A DNA stretch of 64,000 nucleotides from Paragonimus westermani (lineage: Eukaryota > Platyhelminthes > Trematoda > Plagiorchiida > Troglotrematidae). The notes under the pieces were generated by a model. It did not search any database. It was given only the letters and a program-made list of their open reading frames with translations, and was not told where the DNA came from. Shown in pieces: positions 24,425 through 35,390 of the stretch. The DNA lies in assembly GCA_008508345.1 (NCBI GenBank), contig QNGE01001028.1:1-64000 (forward strand), written 5' to 3'. The position numbers and the translations under genes are program-made. Numbering within the stretch: the first letter of the stretch is position 1; each line of letters begins with the position of its first letter.

Positions 24425-24514
24425 TTCTTTTCGAAAGAGGCTGGCTGGAAAGTCTATCTGAATACGAAGGCTGCAATCAAACATGAGTGATCGTCAACTT
24501 GAGGATTACCATTT

Positions 24515-25744
24515 GAAAAATTAGAAAAAGGCATAAGATACAACCTTTAAGCCGACTAACATGTGCTCTGCAGAAAACATTGTTTCGCTGAAGCATCTAG
24601 CATGAACACGAGGTTCTTGTTAAGTGAGCTGAACGACTGATACTATTTGCGTGCGATACGGTTTGTACAGTAAAAGTGAACAGGGCTTTGACAAGACTGA
24701 AAACCTCCGACGATCAGCTGAAAACTATCTTCCAGAGTTTAGCATGACCGTGTGGCTTTTCTGAAATTATCATGCCACTTAATGACAGTTTGCTACTAAG
24801 AAATTATCCCATCCGTGTTAAGGAGAGGAGGTGCTTTTGAGAGAAACGTTCCTATTCAATTTACCAGACGATCAAGAAATTAAATGATCATAGACCACAA
24901 AGATTTCGACTGTTGAGTCTCGTATAGCTTGGTAGCGTTAGGTGTCCACTAAGTCCCAGCCCATCATTGTGACCTGCTTCCAACCTGATATTCACTCCAC
25001 TCCAATTTCGACCTGGCAAGTTCCGAGGCAATGCAGGTTTCCAGAGAACAGAGTGTCTCAACTTGCACAATCCTTTTAAACGAGCTGTCCATGCCGATCT
25101 CGATAACGTAAAAAGCTGTCTTTATCATACCAAATATACGTGGTTAAAAGGGTTGCATACTTGTTGACAGTAAGTGGAATGACACGACTGCACTGCACGC
25201 ACACGAAGCTGGGGAATTTTTATACGCGGCTTATTGTTTTAGCAAAACGGGTGGATAACGTCACGTCATATTGCAAAAATGAGTCATTGAACTAAATGCG
25301 TAACATGACTTGCCTCAGTTCCCATAGGAAGTTGTTAATTATTGATCAGTCTTTCGTAATTCGCAAATCTGTGGCGTTTGTGAATACGGCTTTATATTGT
25401 TCATTACTTGCCGGAAAAATTATTGTGGTAGCCTAGACAGCCAAGGACATATCTTGTTTTTACTTCGTCTGTTTGTACTCTTTGATGCATGTTGGCTGTC
25501 AGCCAAGCGTTGCCTTTCAAACGATGAAAAGGGCACAGAGACGTATGTCCACAGCCTGGTGTTACGGATCGTGGGCTGTGGTAGCCAAAACGGTGGGACG
25601 ATGGCGCCAAACAGCCTGACCAAAAGTGCACGACGTCCCTTATCAGCTAGTCTGGCCTTTGATAGAGCAGTGTGTTGAGGTCGCTGGCTAGCCCGATTCG
25701 GTTAGAAAAACTTTGTTAGGCAAACCCTTAGTTTTGGAATCAGG
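24515..25744. other. Transporter intron, nothing assigned
   Basis: Overlapping opposite-strand frames at 25397-25678 have no domain. No repeat is recognised. Confidence 0.35.
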
Positions 25745-25985
25745 ATTTGGCACCCGAGTACACACTTTCGGAGCGATCGATATAACCTTGCCATGTCAGG
25801 GCTTTGAACTCCGACCAATTTTGATGGGTCGACTGTGTCAAGCACTAAGTCACTCACCCTAAGAATGCCTGAACTAACACGTGCAAACATTGAACCCCAT
25901 TAGCTTGTGAGCATTGCTCAGACCGCCCGGTTGCCTCTATACGAAACAGTGATTTGTCCCGTTAAAAACGCTCGATTTAGCTTTC
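25745..25985 (-). repeat. Old, diverged hammerhead-SINE copy
   Basis: The order matches the family: GGGCTTTGAACTCCGACC (box B side) near 25799, then the box A side near 25840, then the head with TTAGCTTGTGAGCATTGCTC near 25900 and CCCGGTTGCC near 25926. The hammerhead portion is no longer recognisable. Confidence 0.6.
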
Positions 25986-26654
25986 ATTCTACTGGTTCAT
26001 TTCGCCTTCACTTTATTGATCGGAACCGTATAGTTTTTCTGTGAATCAACAACAAATTAAGCAAGACGTTCAATTCAATTCCTCACAGTGTGACAAACAA
26101 TACTGGTGACGTGTTAAACGACCACTCATCGATAGTTTATTGCCAACATGTAATTTGCATTTACTTGACGGCTCGACTACCCCGGGTAAAGGTGAGCTCG
26201 TTTCGTTTTGTTTTGCTCGTGTCTGTAAGCAACACTAATGAGGGTATTGATTTGTCCAAAGACCAAGAACGGAGGTGATAAGTGAGTTAAGTTTCAGTCA
26301 AAACTGACACGAAAACCACATTCGTCGTAGTACTTTGTTGGCTGACATCATCAAAGTACACACAAAGTGTATAGAAAGGTTACCATAATTTTCTCCGATT
26401 AGTAAGGCAGTTCTCATTGTCGCCTCTAGGGAAACGTGTACGGCTACAGTATTTCACTCGAATACAAACTTTCCCCACAAGTTAGGATATTTACGTCAAT
26501 GGCGTGTGTACGAAGAACGGTTCGTCAAAACAACTGAATATGTATATGTGTGAACGCGCACTAAATCTCTCGGGTTCGTAAACACAACAAGGGAGGAGTT
26601 GTGTGCTGATCAGTGGAAGTGTGTGTGAAAAAAAACAGGTGAAAGGGAGTTAAT
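25986..26654. other. Transporter intron, nothing assigned
   Basis: No recognisable feature. Confidence 0.35.
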
Positions 26655-26666
26655 AAAGAGGGGAAC

Positions 26667-26877
26667 TGATGAGTAGTCGGGGATTTGGTTCATTTTCAAG
26701 TTGGCCATCACTCACATTTGATCGCAGCGTTCGCATTCAGATAGACCTTCCAGCCGGCCTCTTTCGAAAAGAAGNAGAGCGAAACTCGAGTCTAGTGCTT
26801 CTTTTCGAAAGAGGCCGGCTGGAAGGTCTATCTGAATGCGAACGCTGCGATCAAATGTGAGTGATGGCCAACTTGAA
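26667..26877. mobile_element. Short foldback of the hammerhead-SINE tail with perfect arms
   Basis: Arms 26693-26774 and 26798-26879 (82 nt each) are perfect reverse complements by eye around a 23-nt loop. The loop begins with N at 26775 and holds the 3' half of the hammerhead (AGAGC, GAAA, CTCGAGTC, TAGTGC). Only SINE 3' tails are present; the tRNA head is absent. The left end has the same extra tail (TGATGAGTAGTCGGGGATTT) as the larger foldback. A 12-bp direct repeat, AAAGAGGGGAAC, flanks it at 26655-26666 and 26878-26889. The N may hide lost bases. Confidence 0.87.
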
Positions 26878-26889
26878 AAAGAGGGGAAC

Positions 26890-29800
26890 CTCAATGAAGC
26901 TGTCATCATGTATTCATGTTAGCAACAAATATTGTCACGCAGTGAAATAACATTGCTAAAAATATGCCCACTCAACGACTTCTGGGAGTCGGTTAGGTGG
27001 GTGAATAGGAAATTTGTTATACTAGTTATTGTTCATGTATGTGCCCATAGAGTAGGGCATCAAAATAGCTTACGGGTTCAGCCTTGATCATACAACTGTG
27101 CAACGTGTTTTAGTTCCAGCTGGACTTAAAATATCAGCTGTCTACGAAGTAACTTGTCATTCCATAGTCCAGTTTTAGCGACTGGCCACTTAGAAGTATA
27201 TCTATTTTTAGTGAGAACAGAGCTGGAATCAGATAACTTGGGGGTGTAGAGTACTTTGTAGCTGAGAGGTAGATCATCCTTAAGGCGTCTACAATACATT
27301 GTCAGTTGACTCAATTATGTTAACCCCTCTGAACAGAGGATTTTCCTGATGCCTAACAGTACTTCTGATGGTCTGTTTCCGAACAGCTTCAATAAACCTT
27401 TCAAAGAAGGCTGGCTGGGTTGTAGAGGCGAACACAACAGGAGAGACTTCCAAATGAGATGCTTCACAAAATTTTCCTATGCAGCACAGTGTTGCTTGGG
27501 ATTTTCGACTATGGGTGTACAGTTTGCAGACGGACGTAGATTGCCTGTTACGACAGTCCCTAGGTCCCGTTTACTCACTGAAACGAGTGGCCAAGATAAT
27601 GGACTGTACAATGTCGGCGAATATGCACGACTGTGTAAGTTCTGCTAGTCGACAGAAATTTACTTTCCACAAACCACTGCTCTAGACAGTTTATTCATGT
27701 GTGTAAGTTTTCCATAAACTCTGGACGCTCAGATGCTCGTCTGAGTTGTCTCCGTTGTAAAACAAACTGATTTGAAGAGAATGGGCAAATCAAGGACGAG
27801 AAAACGTAGCTGCCACCAGCAACCACACAGGCAACTTTCCAGCCACCATAATCTTCAGGTCATCTGAGCAAGCAGTCATGGAGGCTACAAGTGTAGGGTC
27901 TCCGACAGAAATCACTGTTAAATCTTCGAAAAAGCTAAGATGAGTCACACCGTCGACCAATCTCACATTGACAGTCTTTGACCAAAAGTCGTAGCCAATC
28001 GGCAGATTTGTAACGCTCCGGGTGCCAAGTTGCCTTTCGCTTATATTTCTGAGATCTATTAAAATGTTTCGGAGAGTCATCTAACAAGTTCCATGTCACT
28101 TAGGAGACTGAGGAAGACAGCGTCGGTGGTTAATAGTTCAACGGACAATTTCTGCATCTATCTTGGGCAATGAATGTGAGTGAGAACTGATTTTGGCAGA
28201 CAAGAAAACGACTGAGAATTACCAGGCGACTTGCCAGCTGGTATTTTCTCTAAAGTGAACTTGACTTGCGATACTAAAAACTTCGACTATTCTGCTACCC
28301 CTGACCCGTTCTGTCATCTTTACGTGCAGTGCATCGATCGCCTATGCTGACCAGGACTCTGGTCTAACCAGGTATAAGCATGCCAGCAAAGCAAAAAGAC
28401 ATTATTCAGAAGAAAAACAGCCACACACGTGGAAATGTGTAACTCACTACTGACCGCGTTAGAGTGCCTGGGTGGTGAGACACGATCCAGAGAGCATACG
28501 GTAAAACTATTTTTACAGTTTCAGTACAGCTGTTTTTTGACCAAGAAATATGGTAGTTCGAAAGAGCAGCTTCAAACGCAATAACACTTTAGCCGTCCAG
28601 TGTTTTAGCGTGACCACCAGCGTATTACCCAAAACTTTCGAAAAGCTTACTGTCTCACTGAAAAGCCTGATATGGCTTCGAACACATCCAGTGCACGCAG
28701 CACTGGTTAGAATCAGACAGCGTTGTCTAATTCATTGCGCCGTCTGGCCTAGCAAACCTCTCATAGCCAAGTGAGCTCGACTGATGAGTCACTGTCTCCT
28801 TACAGGGTCCTCCGAGAAAACCCTGTCTCTCGTTGTGTGGCGGATCAGACTTTTGAGTCGGGGACACTGAGGCACAAATGACCTGAAAATACTGAAGTTA
28901 TTTTACGTCCCACAGTTATATTATGTACTGATGTTCATACCTGTTGTTCAGTAACTGCACACATTCTGCATTGTCCATTCATATCTCGTTCCCAGAAGTT
29001 AATCCCATTAAGATATCATTACGACGTTGATATCAAAATCACTTAACTCTAAAAAACTCGCCTGTTTGGAATTTCAATCGTTGAACCCTAATTAGTTCAC
29101 AGCAGGTGTGGGATTTGTTGGAAAGTTGCAAACAGGTGAAAGCCCAGAATGCTCATGTATACCTGAGCACCCGTTGGACACTAGTCAGTAAAAAGGAGCC
29201 GGTAGATATGTTCGGTTACAGAATGTTAGCATCAGTAAGATGGCGAAACTGCAGAGAGTAAATCTGAGAGGAACGCAACCGGGGTTCATCGAGCGCACTG
29301 TAACTGGCCAACAGAAGCAGCGATGAGGTAGATGTATCATCACTCTAGAGCAAAGAATATAGCAGGTAAACCGTTTGAGAATACACCAGGTGTTCTGTAT
29401 ATTCGCGTCTAACTTGGTTGCAGCCCTGAATCAGAATATAAGTCGTGTTGATTGTAACCACCACGGACTGAGAACACATTACGAGCAACTCAAAATACAC
29501 AACTAATCAACCACCTAGATCAGCCTTTCTCAGGAGCGTTCCAATCTAAATTTTTTAATGGTGCGGCTGACTGAGAACGTCCGACTTTAATCGTATCACG
29601 AAATATTAGTTCCCATATCCAGGATGAAGAACATAGATTCTTGAGAAAATTGTAGTGGAATTAGTTTGACCACAGTCATCATCAGCGTTCTCATGTCCAG
29701 TATAGATCGTCAGGTGACATTAGTACATTGAGGATTGCAAAAGAAAGAAATGCGGACCACGTCCTGAACGGGTATAGACAGAGGAAATGTTCACTCTAGG

Positions 29801-29911
29801 TCAAGTTCTCGGAGCCGCTGACCAAAACCGATGGAATTTTGTTTGCTGCCCTTAAAAAGGCAGGCGAGTAGATTTACGTGCCGGAAAGCCAAATGATATT
29901 TGCATTCCGGA
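26890..29911. other. Transporter intron, one unassigned frame
   Basis: The only item of note is the 96-codon minus-strand frame at 27790-28080, listed separately. No known repeat is recognised. Confidence 0.35.
27790..28080 (-). other. Unassigned 96-codon open frame
   Basis: The frame encodes a polar N-terminal half (LGTRSVTNLPIGYDFWSK) and a more hydrophobic C-terminal half. It has balanced composition and no low-complexity run, which is better than most chance frames here. I recognise no domain. It could be a relic of mobile DNA coding or chance. Confidence 0.2.
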
Positions 29912-31664
29912 CAGGATTCAGTTGTAGATTAGCATTGTCTCCAGAACCGACTCATACATTCAACCCCTACGGTTTGGGGAGATATCACCCTGTTGTTGGA
30001 TATTTCTGAGCCAGATACTACCGCCCTAGCTGCGGATATATCAGATTCTATTTCATTTCGTACATACAATCGTTGCAGATACAGCTTCCTGAATGAACGA
30101 ACTGGGCAAAATTCGCCATAAATTATTTAGTAAACGGCAAATCTGCGTAGTCACATCCGAAGCACTTCATACTTTCAGGTTGCAAAGCGCGTTCTGAAAT
30201 ATTCGGTAGAGCACAGAGCAGCAACTGGCGTCGTCTGTGCTGCTTGAAAATTGTCAACTAACAACGTGATTGTTAGCATAACCAAAATCAGTCAGTCTCT
30301 CACCACATAAGTGGTCCATGAAGACAGTCCTCCATTATTCAGTCCATACAAAATTGCACGAAATGGCGGAAGTGGATAGTCTGGACGTATGTTGCTCTTG
30401 TTGCTGAAACTATTCATCGTTGACCCTAACTTCGGCTGAAGTGTGGGAATAAAGCACCGTCAGCGCATTCCTATAATTGTGTCCTACACTCTCGCAGTTC
30501 GGTAATTCAGAAGCCCCCAGTCCGATTTTCTGGATCGAAAGCATCTTTACGATCGATACAATCTACGACGACTGACGATTCAGACGCTGCTTCACAGTGG
30601 AAACTTGGTCAACACACTCACATCCGGAAAGTGACCCTAATGTCGGACTTTTGTCGACGAAGCACACTGAATACTGGAACTCTAAGTATGACCGGGGTTG
30701 ATTCGATCCCAGCTCGATTTCTGCAACTGTTATCGAGTGAGCTTGACACAGAGCGATGTTCCCCTCGTCCACATCGGTTCAAGCAACTAAGCTGGTGTCC
30801 CCACTGATGCATCTCCATCTTCTCCGAAATGTGTTGACACGAAGCTATTTCAGCCATGATCAGCAAAATCACTATTTTCGGGTTTGAACCGTACCGTTGG
30901 GTACGACGGTTCGAGTTGCGGTTGGTCTCGACAGTGGTCCATAGAATACAATAACGCCATCATGCTGTGATAGATGGTTCTAAATCTACCGACCAAGGGA
31001 TTGCATTACAGAGTTGTGATGACAATCCGGTGAAAGCGGGCAGCCAGCTAAATTGGCGTTTGAAGTGTTCTGTCCAGTGGTCTGACCCACTGAACCTTTT
31101 GTAGCTGACTGTGTGGTAATTTCGCCGGAGGACGGATGCGCTGGATCATCAGTACTGATTAGCTTGAAGAAAAACTGCTCGTGCTCTTAAATCGAAAGCA
31201 CTCTCCGTTTTATATTACCCTATTCTGTTAGTCATGCTTCATGATTGGTCATGTCTGAGTTTCCGCAGATACCCTCCACACTCTCGTTATTTGAACTGTC
31301 ATGAGGAATATTTCGTCTGACAGCTCTAACAGGCTCACGGAGATCTATCAGAGTGCGGCTGTGGCCATCCTGCTAAGGGCTATACCTGTCCAGGCCTGGT
31401 CGGTAACGATGGACGTGGAGTCAACCATAGTTTATAAACAGCACCAGGTAGACAGTGCGGATGCTGTCAGTTCCATGCTTTGACTACTGTCCTGGATTCT
31501 AGTCTCTGAAATGCAGCAGACATCAACATTAAACGAGTTTGAGGTTCGTGCGAGCAACGGTCTGCTGATCTATTTGTCTTATATTGTGAACATTGAAGGC
31601 ATTCATATTAGTCCGTATCGTAAGTTTAGGCAATGGACTTGGGAGGTCTGAGGCTGGATGGCAA
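29912..31664. repeat. 1.75-kb duplicated block, copy 2
   Basis: This is the second copy of the block at 935-2688, same orientation. It lies in the 21.8-kb transporter intron. Its flanks differ from those of copy 1: CATTCCGGACAGG on the left, and GGCAATTGGTGC on the right. Because no decay separates the copies, the duplication is either very recent or an assembly duplication. Confidence 0.85.
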
Positions 31665-33510
31665 TTGGTGCTACCTACAGGAACTTTATTACTGTGATTA
31701 ATTGTATCGTTTTGACATATCCGAAATAATGAATAGAAAGGGTGTTTCGATGGTTCCAGCTAGCGGTCACTGTATGTGTTCTCCCCTCCTCTCTTCTTCA
31801 CGCAGTAGGTAGTGTGACCTCGTTTTTATCACAAACAATCGACGAAGAATGGGATTATTGGTTTTTTGATTATTAATGGTGGTACTCTGATTGACATACT
31901 GGCAGGAGAACGGTTAGTGTGCTTCAGATGCAAGTTGTTCAAACTTTGACGTCTTTCATGCGAATGGGCTGATTAGCTATGACCTCACGTGAAATCTGCA
32001 GCCAGAGACTGTGTGGGTCTCAAGGATTCAGGTCGTGGACGCAAACCTGAACCGGCTTTTTTGTAGTGATTTGAGGGCACCATCGTATCGTATGCTAAAC
32101 TGGAACACTTTGTCGGTGGTGCACCAGAATGGCTTAGTAAGCGAAACGGACAACTAATGACTTGGTGCGGAGGAATAAGGCTGGCTACGAAATGGTGAAC
32201 CATGTGAAATTGGGTTAGTGTTCCAGGGTGGGTACTCGCAATTCACAGCGTCAGTGTACAGAATTCAATCTGATTCAGTGCAACGAATACTGTCGCTGTC
32301 ATTTGACTGAGTTGTCTGTGAAAAAATTGGTGAAGCGGGACAGTGGAAACCTCATGAAATCTGTTTGACTGTTTATGTCTTGTTCTCACTTGCAACTGAG
32401 TTGTTGGTTTGCAAGATATATGTATCTTGATGCTGAATATTTCCACCAAGACAAAAGAGGTTCACGAACAACAGCGTTCACCCGTTTTTTTATGGTTAAA
32501 ACTCATTCTACCGTTGACAGCTGCTTCTTGCTCAAACGGCGAGTTGAAACACCGTTATACTGTCATCTGTGAAGACGGTTTTAGGTGTATGTATTACAGT
32601 TTTGGTTTGACTGATCTGTGTTTGACTGATCTTGTCTTTTTTGCATTTCGAACATGACCGGATATCCATGCTGAACAAACCACCCGTCAAATAGATGACC
32701 ACAAAAATTGCACGATCATTTTTCTGTTTAGAGTCAGTTTCACTCGTGATGTGGATGATTGAGGTGTCAGGGTAAGGCCGCCTACCTGATAAATTTTTAG
32801 CGTCAGGTCAATCATTTATCTAGTACAATTCAATTAGTTTAATTTTGGCCTGTTTTAGCGTGAACCTGGACGTGTAATAAAACCAGTCTGCAACTCGCTC
32901 ATTTTATGCTTCATTTATGTTCGTTTGAATGCAAAAGTAAAATTTGAAACTGCATACTTCATCTCTCTCGAACAGGTTCACTTAAGAGAGGAAGCATTTT
33001 GGATCGGCTATGGCACGCTTGATCATTGTTATATGAAATCTTAAGAACGTGTGCAAAAGAAATCTAATGCAATAAACATGCACAAACGTAGACCGTTGTG
33101 AAACTGATGGATAGCTGATGACCATGAATGGCAATTGAAATAATCCCAAGAAGCGCCAGCATGATTCAGTACTCGTGAGTAACACAACGTTTTTCAAATA
33201 TCTTACAAAAAATTGATATTCTCCAGCTGTTATGAATATGTTCGACAATCGCATGTTAAGTGCGGTTCAATCGGTTCCTCAACACTACTCATAATATTGT
33301 TGAAGTTTACTTGAACACGAGTCGTCCTACTTCGCCCAAAAGCACAAGGTATTTTGACGGGTAACCTATCGGTCGATTAGTGATGGTAGCCTTTTGGCGA
33401 ATAGAATTGTGCACAAATATGGTTGCAGTGAACCAGGCTTTATGTGACTGCCATAGTAGTTCATAAAATGGCAGATTAAAAAATGAGTTCAGGCGCAAAG
33501 CGAGTAAAAA
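31665..33510. other. Transporter intron, nothing assigned
   Basis: Short overlapping frames only. Confidence 0.35.
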
Positions 33511-34035
33511 TTGGGCAGGTATAGTGGAAACCAATTAAGTGAACTAATCAGACTGCAGCTTGGGTCTGAGATAACAGCATTTGGGATGGATATTGAACTA
33601 GAACGGCTATTGCGAAGGTTGGCTGGCTATCACGTAAGTGATGGTGATCAAGTCTTGCATCCTTTACGCTACGATCAAGAAACAGTGGCTCAAAATTTCA
33701 GACGCCTGAGAATTCAAGAAATGGTTTTCCACAATTCTCTTAACTACGATCAAGAAACCCTAGTAATGTGAGTGCAACCCTGGTATCACACTACGTTACA
33801 CGTTAAAGCGGTTTTATCCATGAAGTGTTGTCCTCGTGTTTTACAACACCGACCAATCTTGATGTTTACTGAATGCGCCACGCAGCTGCACGCATCTGGC
33901 AGAGTGAAATACAATGGTTTCATCGACGCGGAACGCAATATGAAGCTTCCAACATTTGTACCAGAAGTTGATATCCAAACTGAATTTTTGGCTTCTTGCA
34001 GACAACCAAATGAAAGAACTACGTCCAAAAGATGA
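33511..34035 (+). other. Unassigned 174-codon frame with a single in-frame stop
   Basis: Reading from the ATG at 33511, the frame stays open to 34035 except for one TGA at 33769-33771. The first part contains ITAFGMDIELERLLRRL and two copies of YDQET. The second part contains LQHRPILMFTECATQLHASG and VKYNGFIDAERNMKLPTFVP. A possible donor (CAC|GTAAGTG) lies at 33633. It is antisense to the transporter and ends 88 bp before the TM4 exon. I recognise no family. It may be a pseudogene fragment, a nested exon or a mobile-element remnant. Confidence 0.35.
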
Positions 34036-34123
34036 AGTGATACTAGCTCTACATAATCAAATCGAATAGAACAGATTAGGTTGAACGAGCAGAGCGCATA
34101 GTGTTCCACAGATAGTCACTAAC

Positions 34124-34256
34124 CTTTCCCAACGATTGCACACCTCGGATCACAACCAAGGCGCAGATCACCCATGAGCCGAACAAACAGAGTAAGAGTT
34201 TCCATGACGGGACTCCGAAATCCTCGATCCCGGAAGTGAGCAATAAAACCTGTCTG
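34124..34256 (-). CDS. SLC6 transporter exon: TM4
   Basis: This 133-nt exon has acceptor CATTTCAG|C and donor TTGGGAAAG|GTTAGT. After the single completing base it has 44 codons and ends in phase 0. It encodes RQVLLLTSGIEDFGVPSW, then KLLLCLFGSWVICALVVI and RGVQSLGK. GIEDFGVPSW followed by a hydrophobic helix and RGV-SLGK is the standard extracellular loop 2 to TM4 to TM5 pattern of SLC6 proteins. The next exon starts VSYFTA, giving the usual GK-V-YFTA junction. The following intron, about 21.8 kb, is the largest seen here. Confidence 0.93.
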
Positions 34257-34863
34257 CTGAAATGATAATTAAGAAAAATATACTTTTCACTATAGGAACG
34301 CCCAAAAGGGTAAACATAGGGTGTACATATACGATAATTATGTACAACGGACAAACAGACTGGAAGCGTTGCGCCAACTGGCGTTGTAGTAAAACAACTT
34401 AAGGTAGAGTGATGGAGAATTTTACAATCTATTAAAATTTCATTGTTAAGGCAAACTAATGAAGACTCCCAATGAAACTAGCGTTTCATATCGTGCACTT
34501 TAGACAATCATATTGCATTTTCACTTTCGTTGCATTTATCATCATCATCGTCACCACCGTGAGCATAATCGTTTTTAGCTTTGCGTTCTACTCACATTTA
34601 ATAAGGTACGAGTCGACGTCAAATCATACTGTACCTCTTGCACATTTGCATAGTGTAAGTTACTATAACTGGGTAGAACACGGATACAGCAGAGCAACGC
34701 TCGATGAGCACTGCCGAAGCGTGTGGGAGGTCCTGAACTAACGCCACTCTAGCGATCACCGCTGGGTTTCACACAGCGAATCGGCTTCGTTCTGGTTTAG
34801 ACCGCCCCTCAGATAGACGGGTAGATGGAGTGAAACTGAAGTTTAAAAATGATACGACAGGTC

Positions 34864-34930
34864 CGTAACGGAACCTGTGGATAATAGACTCTGTTCGTAA
34901 CGTAAAAGTTGTAGGTTCGAATCCGGCACT
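34864..34930 (+). repeat. tRNA-like segment with perfect box B (SINE head)
   Basis: GGTTCGAATCC at 34914-34924 is a perfect pol III box B, followed by GGCAC. Upstream, GGAACCTGTGGATAATAGAC resembles a box A of the GGCCTAGTGGATAAGAG kind. Stems do not close into a tRNA, so this is probably a SINE head of another family. Confidence 0.5.
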
Positions 34931-35365
34931 TTCTAGTCTCTCCTACCGAATAAGCCTAAACATGGACAAAATAAGTGATAATGAAAAATGTGGACATCAG
35001 AACTGACAAGTGTTCACAAGATTTACAATCTGATTTATTTGGCCTCAAACACCATACTGATAATTTGCATCAAAGTCAGTAACAGTCATTCTTTCCTTAG
35101 GCATGCTTTCAATCGAATAAAAAACAATTTGAAAATCATTCATATTGAATCACCTCATTCGTATCCGAACCCTATTCACTCGGTCTCTGTTGGAAACAGG
35201 CATACTACATCAGGCTGCAACAGAATCAATGGTTTTCCAGCGTTAGTTCAAAACTTCCAGTCAAGTTTGCTGACACTTGCGTCGTACAAATCTCATTTCG
35301 AAACTTTTCCTTCAGAAGAGCCAACAGATAGTTAAAGTCTTTATTTTGGTGAGTCACGCACTTAC

Positions 35366-35390
35366 TGCCGGAACGCGTTGGTTGGATTTC
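35366..35390 (-). CDS. Candidate 25-nt microexon of the SLC6 gene (extracellular loop 2)
   Basis: I predict this microexon from four agreements. It is bounded by a TAATCAG acceptor and a GTAAGTG donor. It takes the one leftover base of the TM3 exon. It leaves two bases that the C at the start of the TM4 exon completes. The joined product reads YDGL-RNPTNAFRH-RQVLLLTSGIEDFG, which fits the usual family text before TM4 (an aromatic residue followed by charged residues, then VL and GIEDFG). Loop 2 would be short for the family and would lack an N-glycosylation sequon, because NPT has Pro in the middle position. Another small phase-1 exon between this one and the TM3 exon is possible. Confidence 0.68.

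Larger units (their letters stand above)
23760..24503. mobile_element. Foldback element: two hammerhead SINEs head to head
   Basis: The left arm (about 23797-24118, minus orientation) and right arm (24184-24502, plus) are inverted copies of one tRNA-derived hammerhead SINE around a 65-nt spacer. The arm ends read CAAGTTGACCATCACTC on the left and GAGTGATCGTCAACTTG on the right. The left end has about 35 extra bases (ACTGATGAGTAGTCGGGG..., from 23766). The unit is bounded by an 11-bp direct repeat, GATTACCATTT, at 23749-23759 and 24504-24514. That is a target duplication around the whole pair rather than around each SINE. RNA from it would form a hairpin of about 320 bp. How it formed is unknown. 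Confidence 0.88.

Noticed and set aside
26669..26909. Plus and minus frames with the same peptide (SFSSWPSLTFDRSVRIQIDL)
   Set aside because: The shared peptide is a by-product of the perfect inverted repeat, not coding.
1..31664. The 1.75-kb repeats as long terminal repeats of one 30-kb retrotransposon
   Set aside because: The interval contains two exons of the host transporter gene and many older repeats, no gag-pol coding, and the block ends lack TG...CA termini.
34540..34575. ATCATCATCATCGTCACCACCGTGAG as another LINE 3' end
   Set aside because: The short resemblance to the CAT-repeat tails of copies B and D is not followed by LINE sequence on either side.
34988..35335. 115-codon plus-strand open frame
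   Set aside because: No domain, no splice context and biased composition. It lies in the transporter intron next to the microexon and is most likely chance.
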